Positions 6,378 to 13,072 of a DNA stretch of 21,880 bases are shown piece after piece. The notes under the pieces are model-generated. The model saw only the letters and a list, made by a program, of their open reading frames with translations. It was not told where the DNA came from and searched no databases. Each line of letters opens with the position of its first letter. The first letter of the stretch is position 1. This stretch comes from JBOGDS01 sp050743075 (GTDB taxonomy: Bacteria > Actinomycetota > Actinomycetes > Jiangellales > Jiangellaceae): positions 1 through 21,880 of the forward strand of contig JBOGDS010000067.1 of assembly GCA_050743075.1 (NCBI GenBank). The letters run 5' to 3'. The position numbers were made by a program, and so were the translations under genes.

Positions 6378-7892
6378 ATGACCGACCTCACTCGGATGAA
6401 CGCAACCGACCTGGCCGCGACCGTCGCGGCCGGCGAGGCCAGTGCCGTCGAGGTGACGCAGGCGCACCTCGACCGGATAGCCGCCGTCGACGCCGCCGTG
6501 CACGCGTTCCTGCACGTCGGCGCCGACAGCGCGCTCGCAGCCGCCAGGGCCGTCGACGAGCGCCGGGCCGAGGGCGAGGATCTGGGCCCGCTCGCCGGCG
6601 TACCACTCGCGCTCAAGGACGTGCTCACGACAGCCGACATGCCCACCACCTGCGGTTCGAGGATCTTGGACGGCTGGCGCCCGCCCTACGACGCTACCGT
6701 CACCCGGCGGCTGCGCGAGGCCGGCATCGTCATCCTCGGTAAGACCAATCTGGACGAGTTCGCGATGGGCTCGTCGACGGAGAACTCGGCCTTCGGGCCG
6801 ACGCACAACCCGTGGGACCTCACCCGGATCCCGGGCGGCTCGGGAGGCGGGTCGTCGGCCTCGCTGGCGTCCTACCAGGCGCCACTCGCGATCGGCACCG
6901 ACACGGGCGGCTCGATCCGCCAGCCCGCCTCGGTCACCGGCACCGTGGGCGTGAAGCCGACGTACGGCGGCGTCAGCCGCTACGGCCTGGTGGCGTGTGC
7001 GTCGAGCCTCGACCAGGCCGGGCCGTGCGCCCGGACCGTGCTCGACGCCGCCCTGCTGCACGAGGTGATCGCCGGCCACGACCCGATGGACTCCACCAGC
7101 ATCGAGGAGCCCGTCCCCGCCGTGGTCGCCGCCGCGCGCCGAGGCGCCGACGGCGACCTGTCCGGGCTCCGGGTCGGAGTCGTCAAGGAGCTCGGTGGCG
7201 AGGGTTACCAGCCCGGCGTCGAATCTCGGTTCCTCGAGGCTGTGCAGCTGCTCGCGGAGCTCGGTGCCGAGGTGGTCGAGGTCTCGTGCCCGCACTTCAC
7301 CTACGGACTTCCGGCGTACTACCTGATCCTGCCGAGCGAGGTCTCGTCGAACCTGGCGCGCTTTGACGCGATGCGGTACGGCTTGCGGGTCGGTGACGAC
7401 GGAACCCGCGGCGCGGAGGAGGTCATGGCACTGACCCGGGGCAAGGGGTTCGGTGCCGAGGCGAAGCGACGGATCATGCTGGGCACGTACGCGCTGTCCA
7501 GCGGCTACTACGACGCCTACTACGGGCAGGCGCAGAAGGTGCGCACCCTGATCGCCCGGGACTTCGACCGGGCGTTCGAGCAGGTCGACGTTCTGGTGTC
7601 GCCGACGACGCCGACGACGGCGTTCCCGATCGGGGAGCGGGCCGACGACCCGCTCGCAATGTACATGGCCGACCTGTGCACGATCCCGTCGAACCTGGCG
7701 GGCAACGCCGCCGCCTCGTTCCCGTGCGGGCTCGCCGACGAGGACGGCCTGCCTGTCGGCCTGCACGTCATGGCTCCGGTGCTGGCTGACGACCGGCTGT
7801 ACCGGGTGGGCGCTGCTGTCGAGCAGGCCTACGCCGCGCGCTGGGGCGGCCCGTTGCTGTCGCGCGCTCCGGAGCTGGAGGTCGTCTCGTGA
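6378..7892 (+). CDS. gatA: Asp-tRNA(Asn)/Glu-tRNA(Gln) amidotransferase subunit A
   Basis: A 504-residue amidase-signature enzyme that hydrolyses glutamine and passes ammonia to GatB. The Ser-cisSer-Lys triad is complete: K80 in PLALKDV, S155 in IPGGSGGGSSAS and S179 in GTDTGGSIRQPAS. SSTENSAFGPTHNPWD and GTVGVKPTYGGVSRYGLVA are also diagnostic of GatA rather than other amidases. The ATG at 6378 follows the gatC stop closely, and its TGA overlaps the GTG of the following small gene by 4 nt. Length and motifs are normal. Confidence 0.98.
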   Translation: MTDLTRMNATDLAATVAAGEASAVEVTQAHLDRIAAVDAAVHAFLHVGADSALAAARAVDERRAEGEDLGPLAGVPLALKDVLTTADMPTTCGSRILDGWRPPYDATVTRRLREAGIVILGKTNLDEFAMGSSTENSAFGPTHNPWDLTRIPGGSGGGSSASLASYQAPLAIGTDTGGSIRQPASVTGTVGVKPTYGGVSRYGLVACASSLDQAGPCARTVLDAALLHEVIAGHDPMDSTSIEEPVPAVVAAARRGADGDLSGLRVGVVKELGGEGYQPGVESRFLEAVQLLAELGAEVVEVSCPHFTYGLPAYYLILPSEVSSNLARFDAMRYGLRVGDDGTRGAEEVMALTRGKGFGAEAKRRIMLGTYALSSGYYDAYYGQAQKVRTLIARDFDRAFEQVDVLVSPTTPTTAFPIGERADDPLAMYMADLCTIPSNLAGNAAASFPCGLADEDGLPVGLHVMAPVLADDRLYRVGAAVEQAYAARWGGPLLSRAPELEVVS

Positions 7893-8104
7893 ACGTGCGG
7901 AACCTGACCAAGTTCGGCGGGCAGGCGCTGGCGGTCGGCGCGACCTTCCGTGCTCTGCGCAGGGCGAGGGCAGAAGGCGACAAGCTGCGGATGCTCGACG
8001 CCGTCGTCAACGCGCTGGCCATCGCCACCACGATCGCCATCCTCGTCCGCGAGCTGCGGGCGAGACGCGGCGAGCGCGACATGCTCGACGAGGACCTGAC
8101 GTGA
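7889..8104 (+). CDS. Small hydrophobic protein embedded in the gat operon
   Basis: A 71-residue protein of unknown function. The N-terminal third is basic (KFGGQALAVGATFRALRRAR). A hydrophobic helix of about 20 residues (MLDAVVNALAIATTIAILV, about 35-53) could span the membrane or pack as an amphipathic helix. It is followed by ELRARRGERD and an acidic end. The GTG start has a strong GGAGG (7877-7881) 7 nt upstream and overlaps the gatA stop by 4 nt (GTGA). Its own TGA overlaps the gatB GTG by 4 nt. That double coupling, a real Shine-Dalgarno sequence and G/C-rich third positions argue it is expressed with the amidotransferase. I do not recognise the family. Confidence 0.8.
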   Translation: MNVRNLTKFGGQALAVGATFRALRRARAEGDKLRMLDAVVNALAIATTIAILVRELRARRGERDMLDEDLT

Positions 8105-9612
8105 CGACCGTGGCTACCGCCCTGCCCACGTTCGAGGACGCGATCGCTCGATTCGACCCGGTGATGGGCCTGGAGGTCCACGTCGAGCTGGGCACGGCGA
8201 CGAAGATGTTCTGCGGGTGCTCGACGGCGTTCGGAGCCGAGCCGAACTCGCAGGTGTGCCCGGTCTGCCTGGGCCTGCCCGGCTCGCTGCCGGTCATGAA
8301 CCGCACGGCGGTCGAGTCCGCGATCCGGATCGGGCTCGCACTCAACTGCACCATTGCCGAGTGGTGCCGGTTCGCGCGGAAGAACTACTTCTACCCGGAC
8401 ATGCCGAAGAACTTCCAGATCTCCCAGTACGACGAGCCGATCGCGTACGACGGCTGGATGGACGTCGCGTACGACGGAGACACCTTCCGGATCGGCATCG
8501 AGCGTGCCCACATGGAGGAGGACACCGGCAAGTCCTTGCACGTCGGCGGTGCGACCGGCCGGATCCACGGCGCCAGCCACTCGCTGCTCGACTACAACCG
8601 GTCCGGGATCCCACTGATCGAGATCGTCACCAAGCCGATCGAGGTGCCACCGGAGATCTCGCCCGCCATGGCGCGGGCTTATGTCACCCAGCTCCGCGAC
8701 CTCATCCTCGCCCTCGGGGTGTCGGAGGCGCGGATGGAGCTCGGCCAGATGCGCTGCGACGCGAACGTCTCGCTCAAGCCGCCCGGCGCAACCGCCCTCG
8801 GCACCCGGACGGAGACCAAGAACGTCAACTCGCTGCGTTCGGTCGAGCGGGCCATCACCTACGAGATCCGCAGGCAGGCGGCGGTCCTGTCCGAGGGCGG
8901 AACGATCGTCCAGGAGACCCGGCACTGGCACGAGGACACCGGTGTCACCACCCCGGGGCGGAGGAAGGAGGAGTCCGAGGACTACCGCTATTTCCCCGAG
9001 CCCGACCTGGTACCGGTGGCGCCGTCACGCGAATGGGTCGGGTCGCTGCGCGCGACGTTGCCCGAGCAGCCGTCCTCGCGACGGGCACGACTGCAGGGCG
9101 AGTGGGGTTTCACCGATCTGGAGATGCGTGACGTCGTCAATGCGGGGGCGGTCGAGCTGGTGTCCGCAACCGTCGCCGCGGGTTCCGACGCCGCCGGCGC
9201 GAGGAAGTGGTGGCTGGGCGAGATCGCCCGCGTGGCCAATGAGCGTGGCGTCGAGCTGGACGCGGTGGGTGTCACGCCGTCCGACGTCGCGCGGGTCGAG
9301 CAGCTGATCGCCGCCGGCTCTCTGAACGACAAGCTGGCGCGGCAGGTGATAGAGGGTGTCCTGGCGGGGGAGGGCTCGCCAGGCGAGGTCGTGGCGTCCC
9401 GCGGGCTGGCCGTGGTTTCGGACGAGGGGGCGCTCGCCGCGGCCGTCGACGACGCGATCGCGGCGATACCCGACGTGGCGGCGAAAGTACGTTCCGGCAA
9501 CGTGGCGGCGGTCGGCGCGCTGATCGGCGCCGTGATGAAGGCGACCGGCGGCCAGGCCGACGCCAAACGGGTCCGCGAGCTCATCATGGAGAAGCTCACG
9601 GCAGCCGACTGA
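8101..9612 (+). CDS. gatB: Asp-tRNA(Asn)/Glu-tRNA(Gln) amidotransferase subunit B
   Basis: A 503-residue protein, full length for GatB. The N-terminal kinase-like domain starts with MGLEVHVELGTATKMFCGC and has the zinc-binding cysteines C38, C40, C53 and C56 (CGC, then CPVC). Typical GatB segments follow, including DYNRSGIPLIEIVTKP, MRCDANVSL, KNVNSLRSVERAITYE and SEDYRYFPEPDL. The C-terminal YqeY-like tail (about 350-500) binds tRNA. GatB activates the misacylated tRNA with ATP and receives ammonia from GatA. The GTG start overlaps the small upstream gene by 4 nt, with GAGGA 8-10 nt before it. Confidence 0.98.
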   Translation: MTTVATALPTFEDAIARFDPVMGLEVHVELGTATKMFCGCSTAFGAEPNSQVCPVCLGLPGSLPVMNRTAVESAIRIGLALNCTIAEWCRFARKNYFYPDMPKNFQISQYDEPIAYDGWMDVAYDGDTFRIGIERAHMEEDTGKSLHVGGATGRIHGASHSLLDYNRSGIPLIEIVTKPIEVPPEISPAMARAYVTQLRDLILALGVSEARMELGQMRCDANVSLKPPGATALGTRTETKNVNSLRSVERAITYEIRRQAAVLSEGGTIVQETRHWHEDTGVTTPGRRKEESEDYRYFPEPDLVPVAPSREWVGSLRATLPEQPSSRRARLQGEWGFTDLEMRDVVNAGAVELVSATVAAGSDAAGARKWWLGEIARVANERGVELDAVGVTPSDVARVEQLIAAGSLNDKLARQVIEGVLAGEGSPGEVVASRGLAVVSDEGALAAAVDDAIAAIPDVAAKVRSGNVAAVGALIGAVMKATGGQADAKRVRELIMEKLTAAD

Positions 9613-9637
9613 TTGGGCACCGCAGCGAGAAGGTCTG

Positions 9638-9669
9638 TACAGGATGATGTCGCCGTATACTGTGCTGTA
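9638..9669 (+). promoter_or_regulatory. vapBC promoter with probable autoregulatory operator
   Basis: TATACT (9656-9661) is an ideal -10 box and is followed by 7 nt and the ATG at 9669, so the transcript should be leaderless. The arms TACAG (9638-9642) and CTGTA (9665-9669) flank it, and GTATAC (9655-9660) is itself palindromic. A VapB-VapC complex bound here would cover the -10 box, the usual way such operons repress themselves. No clear -35 box. Confidence 0.6.
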
Positions 9670-9890
9670 TGTCCGCGACACGAACTCAGATCTACCTCAC
9701 CGAGGAGCAGCGCCGTCGAATCGACGAGGTTTCCCAGGCTGAGGGTGTGACGCTGGCCGAGGTCGTCCGCCGTGCCGTCGACGTCTATCTTGATCAGACC
9801 GGCATCAACGCACGCGAGAACCTCGCCGCGACGTTCGGAGCCGATGCGGGTGCCGCGTACCCGGATCGCCGCGAGTGGGACCGTGGCTGA
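9669..9890 (+). CDS. vapB: VapB-type ribbon-helix-helix antitoxin
   Basis: A 73-residue protein. The N-terminal ribbon-helix-helix DNA-binding fold is complete. TRTQIYLTEEQRRRIDEV (about 4-21) supplies the DNA-contacting strand and helix A, and GVTLAEVVRRAVDVYLDQ (about 26-43) gives the turn and helix B. The C-terminal tail, ending AAYPDRREWDRG, should wrap round the toxin. It neutralises the toxin encoded next door and represses the operon. The toxin gene begins 8 nt before its stop codon. Compared with the antitoxin remnant at 1776-1904, this one has its DNA-binding half intact. Confidence 0.88.
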   Translation: MSATRTQIYLTEEQRRRIDEVSQAEGVTLAEVVRRAVDVYLDQTGINARENLAATFGADAGAAYPDRREWDRG

Positions 9891-10230
9891 CGTCCTGGTC
9901 GACACCGATCTGTTCATCGACCACCTTCGTGGTGCCGCGGAACTCAGGCCGGGCAAGCACCGCCTGCACTACTCGGTCATCACCAGAGCCGAGCTGTTCG
10001 CTGGGAGTTCCGCCACAGACATGGTGAGCCGGCTGCTGGCGCCGTTTCGCGAGCTCACGGTCGACCGTGCGGTGGCGGAACGCGCAGGGCGGATCAGGCG
10101 TGAGGTCGGGACCCGCATGCCCGACGCCCTGATCGCGGCCACGGCGCTGGAACACGGCCTCATGCTGGCAACCCGCAACCGTCAGGACTTCCAACGCATC
10201 CGCGGACTCCGACTACGCGCGTTGCGCTGA
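9883..10230 (+). CDS. vapC: VapC-type PIN-domain ribonuclease toxin
   Basis: A 115-residue PIN-domain endoribonuclease. The acidic Mg2+-binding residues are all present: D7 in VLVDTDLFIDH, E37 in SVITRAELFAG, D81 in MPDALIAATAL, and D102 in ATRNRQDFQRI. VapC toxins cleave specific tRNAs or rRNA and stop translation when the antitoxin is lost. GTG at 9883 is chosen because the PIN domain begins at once with VADVLVDTD; a longer frame reading back to 9772 overlaps most of the antitoxin and lacks family features. The stop is 2 nt from the stop of the convergent LLM gene. Confidence 0.9.
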   Translation: MADVLVDTDLFIDHLRGAAELRPGKHRLHYSVITRAELFAGSSATDMVSRLLAPFRELTVDRAVAERAGRIRREVGTRMPDALIAATALEHGLMLATRNRQDFQRIRGLRLRALR

Positions 10231-10232
10231 AC

Positions 10233-11282
10233 TCAGGCGAATGCGGGCACCACCTCGTCGTGCAGGAGGCGCAGCTGCTCGTCGACGGACGCCACGCCGT
10301 CCAGCGACATCCCGGTGAACGCCTTGACCAACGAGGCGTCGGTGATCGCAGCCACGATGTGGTTGACGCCGCTCGGCTCGATCTCGGTCTTGATCTTCTC
10401 GGTCACTTCGTCCGGGGTGCCGGAGACGGACAGCCGGTCGGCCAGCTCGGCCGACGTGAGCTCGATACCCCTGGCGAGGTCGCCCCCGCCGATCGCGTCG
10501 ATGATCGGCTTGAGCTCGTCCGGGTCGACACCGTTGCGCTGGAGCTGCTCGGCGGGCATGGACGAGGCGTAGATGCCGACCATGCTGCGGGCGGCCTGCT
10601 TCGCCGCGGCGGAGTCCTTGCCGACGGCGACGACGACCCAGGCGGCCATGTCGAGGGTGGTCCAGTCCTTGCCCGCACGTTCGGCGCCGATCCGGACGTG
10701 CTCGACGGCGTAGTCGTAGGCCTCGCGGGTGTAGCTCAGAGCGTGGTGGCACCCGTCGGAGAGCTCGCCGGCCAGCTCGAAGGACTTCGGGCCGCGCATG
10801 GCGCCGATCTTGATCGGTACGTGCTCTTGCACCGGGCGCGCGAAGGTGAACAGGCCGTTGTACGTGAAGAACTCACCGTCGAAGGTGATGACGCCGTCGT
10901 CGAGTAGCGTGCGCACGACGTGCAGGCCCTCCTTGACCCGGGACAGCGGCTTCGTCTTCGACCAGTCGATGCCGTACTGGGCGAGCAGGCCGAAGTTGCC
11001 CGACGACAGCGCGACCTCGGCACGGCCCGAGCTGAGCTCGTCCAGCGTCGCGGCGGCCTGGGCGATCAGGGTCGGTTCGCGCAGCACGACCGTGGACACG
11101 CTGGGCCCGAACCGGATCTGCTCGGTCTGCCCCGCGACGGCGGCGAACAACAGCCAGAGGTCCTTGTGCCAGGTCTCGTCGGCCGCGTAGCAGGCGTAGA
11201 ACCCCAGCTCGTCGGCGAGGCGGATCGAGGCCAGGGACTCCTCGAGCGGGTAGTCGGGAAGCATGCAGTAGCTGAACCTCAT
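10233..11282 (-). CDS. LLM-class (luciferase-like, F420-type) oxidoreductase
   Basis: A 349-residue protein with the TIM-barrel luciferase-like monooxygenase fold. It starts with MRFSYCMLPDYPLEESLASI, followed by ADELGFYACYAADET. The segments RFGPSVSTVVLREP, ATLDELSSGRAEVALSSGN and VPIKIGAMRGPKSFELAGEL are close to F420-dependent reductases of the methylene-tetrahydromethanopterin-reductase type. Actinobacteria use these with F420H2; the substrate is unknown, and an FMN-dependent reaction cannot be excluded. It is the last gene of a four-gene minus-strand operon and follows the 86-residue protein by 18 nt, with a good AGAGGAG Shine-Dalgarno sequence. Its company of a GlcD-type FAD oxidase and an Fe-S subunit suggests that electrons pass between F420 and a small organic acid or similar substrate; this is inference. 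Confidence 0.88.
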   Translation of the reverse strand: MRFSYCMLPDYPLEESLASIRLADELGFYACYAADETWHKDLWLLFAAVAGQTEQIRFGPSVSTVVLREPTLIAQAAATLDELSSGRAEVALSSGNFGLLAQYGIDWSKTKPLSRVKEGLHVVRTLLDDGVITFDGEFFTYNGLFTFARPVQEHVPIKIGAMRGPKSFELAGELSDGCHHALSYTREAYDYAVEHVRIGAERAGKDWTTLDMAAWVVVAVGKDSAAAKQAARSMVGIYASSMPAEQLQRNGVDPDELKPIIDAIGGGDLARGIELTSAELADRLSVSGTPDEVTEKIKTEIEPSGVNHIVAAITDASLVKAFTGMSLDGVASVDEQLRLLHDEVVPAFA

Positions 11283-11300
11283 TGCGGGCTCCTCTCGGTC

Positions 11301-11561
11301 CTACGAGTCGTCGAGCTCGCGGAGGACCTCCTCGCCGGAGATCACCGTCGCGGCCCAGTGCCGGTGCATCCAGTCGAGGTGGTCGTGGCGGCTGCGGACG
11401 ATGCGCAGGGTGTCCCAGTTGGGGAACGTCTGCTGGGTGACGTGCTCGGTCATGAGGTCGGGGTCCACCTCGTATACGTGCTCGAAGCGGGTGATGGCCG
11501 TCTCGGTGACCTGGGTCGCCGGCGGTGGCTCGTGCTCGTCCGCGTACCGGTAGCCCTTCAT
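11301..11561 (-). CDS. Unknown 86-residue protein of the redox operon
   Basis: I do not recognise this family. The protein is soluble, acidic at the N-terminus (MKGYRYADEHEPPPATQ) and rich in His and Trp towards the C-terminus: NWDTLRIVRSRHDHLDWMHR followed by HWAATVISGEEVLRELDD. There are no cysteines and no membrane segment. The ATG overlaps the stop of the FAD oxidase by one base (TGATG) and has GAGGTG 8 nt upstream, so translation is coupled to the oxidase. Fixed position between two flavin- or F420-type enzymes suggests a small subunit or assembly factor of the complex, but this is inference from context only. Confidence 0.75.
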   Translation of the reverse strand: MKGYRYADEHEPPPATQVTETAITRFEHVYEVDPDLMTEHVTQQTFPNWDTLRIVRSRHDHLDWMHRHWAATVISGEEVLRELDDS

Positions 11562-13072
11562 CACGGGGTCACCTCGCCCTCGTAGGCACGGTCGAGGCCG
11601 TACTTGCCCGGATTCATGATGTTGTTGGGGTCGAGTGCCCGCTTGACCTTGAGCATCACGTCGTACCCGCCGCCCAACTCCAGCGGAACCAGGTCGACCT
11701 CGCCCTCGCGGCAGGCGCCGTGACAGGCCGAGATGGATCCGCCGTGCTCGATGGCGACGGCGGCGATGTCGCGCTTGGCGTCCACCCAGGCCGACCACAT
11801 CTCGTCGTCGAGTTGCTGTTCCCAGATGCCGATGTCGATCTCGGTGAGGAAGTCGGTGCCGGTGTCGCCGCTGGTGTAGAAGAACATCCCCCAGTCGTCG
11901 AACGCGTCGAAGCGCTCGCGCAGGCCGGCCGCGATCGCGTGCCACTTCTCCTTCACCGCCGGCAACTCCGTGTAGCTGATCGCGGAGTCCTCGCAGTGCC
12001 AGCTCATCGGCACCACCTGGCCGTCCCTCGTGCGGCCGTGCAGCGGCGTGGCGTAGCGGTCGTGCCGGGCGGCCCAGTCGCCCTCGGAGATCTCGTCGCC
12101 GAGGTAGCGGGCGCCGTTGTCGCGGGCGATGCGCATGAGCCGCCTGCCGCCCGCGCGCACCTCGTCCTCGTTGCCGTACGCGACCGCGCAGACCAGCGAG
12201 CGGACGTCGCCGGGCTGGGGGATGTACGCCTCGTCGTCGCGGCGCAGATAGGCGACCTTCCACTCGTCGAACATCACCGCGCCCGCGAACGTCGCGATGC
12301 CGGCCTGGCTCAGGTGCTTGAGCGTGCGGTAGGCGTCGTCGAAGTCGCCGAACGCCCAGAAGGGGGAGAACTCCGCCTCGGGCTTCGGGTACAGCTTGAG
12401 CGTGGCCCGGGTGGCGATGCCCAGCGTGCCCTGGTGGCCCATGAACAGGTGCTTGAGCTGGTAGCCGGTGGAGCTCTTCGTCACCCTGCGCCCGCCGCCG
12501 TCGCCGACGGTGATGACATCGCCAGTCGGCAGCACCATGTCGAAGCTCAGTACGAGGTCGCGCGAGTGCCCGAACCTGGCGCCGACGAGCGACCAGCCGC
12601 TGGTGCCGATGCGACCTCCCACCAGGGAGCACGGGTACGACGCCGGGTTGTCGGGGTAGATCAGCGCGTGCACGCCCAGCACCTCGTTGAGCTTGAGCAT
12701 GTTGATGCCGACGCCGACCGTGCAGGTGCGGTTGTCCAGGTCGATCTCCTCGATCTGGTTCATGCGCTTGACGTCGACGACGATGCCGCGCCGCTCCGGG
12801 CGGGCTCCGTCGGTGAGACCGGTCCCGCCGGCACGGGGCACGATCGGGATGCGCAGCCGGTTCGCGATGCGCACGACCTCGGCAACCTGCTCGGTGGTTC
12901 CGGGCATGACGACGAGATCCGGCACGTACTGCGCCCAGCGGTGCACCGGGAACGGTGCCGGCACCCGGGCGCGGGCCATCCGGGCCGTCTTGGAGGTATG
13001 GACGTGCTCCGAGCCGAGGATCTGGGCGAGCTCCTCGACGACGGCGTCGTCGAGCGCCGGCGCGATGATCAC
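11561..13072 (-). CDS. FAD-binding oxidoreductase of the GlcD / vanillyl-alcohol-oxidase superfamily
   Basis: A 503-residue flavoenzyme. The PCMH-type FAD domain (about 48-230) has VPDLVVMPGTTEQVAEVV, the pyrophosphate loop VPRAGGTGLTDGARP and GWSLVGARFGHSRDLVL. The C-terminal FAD-oxidase domain ends in KRALDPNNIMNPGKYGL. Relatives oxidise glycolate, D-lactate and other 2-hydroxyacids and hand electrons to an Fe-S partner. Near the end it reads ISACHGACREGEV (C450, H451, C454), where many GlcD-type enzymes have a His-Gly-x-Gly motif; the paired cysteines may be structural or ligands. The GTG at 13072 overlaps the Fe-S gene stop by 4 nt and has GGGAGG 8 nt upstream. A frame open far upstream is only the shadow of the Fe-S gene. 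Confidence 0.9.
   Translation of the reverse strand: MIIAPALDDAVVEELAQILGSEHVHTSKTARMARARVPAPFPVHRWAQYVPDLVVMPGTTEQVAEVVRIANRLRIPIVPRAGGTGLTDGARPERRGIVVDVKRMNQIEEIDLDNRTCTVGVGINMLKLNEVLGVHALIYPDNPASYPCSLVGGRIGTSGWSLVGARFGHSRDLVLSFDMVLPTGDVITVGDGGGRRVTKSSTGYQLKHLFMGHQGTLGIATRATLKLYPKPEAEFSPFWAFGDFDDAYRTLKHLSQAGIATFAGAVMFDEWKVAYLRRDDEAYIPQPGDVRSLVCAVAYGNEDEVRAGGRRLMRIARDNGARYLGDEISEGDWAARHDRYATPLHGRTRDGQVVPMSWHCEDSAISYTELPAVKEKWHAIAAGLRERFDAFDDWGMFFYTSGDTGTDFLTEIDIGIWEQQLDDEMWSAWVDAKRDIAAVAIEHGGSISACHGACREGEVDLVPLELGGGYDVMLKVKRALDPNNIMNPGKYGLDRAYEGEVTP

Noticed and set aside
5217..7766. Very long minus-strand open frame of 849 codons covering padR and most of gatA
   Set aside because: Only the PadR part is real. 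The rest is the G/C-rich shadow of gatC and gatA, with low-complexity Arg/Gly/Val composition.
9772..9882. Longer N-terminus for the VapC toxin
   Set aside because: It is a shifted reading of the antitoxin gene; the PIN domain begins exactly at the GTG at 9883.
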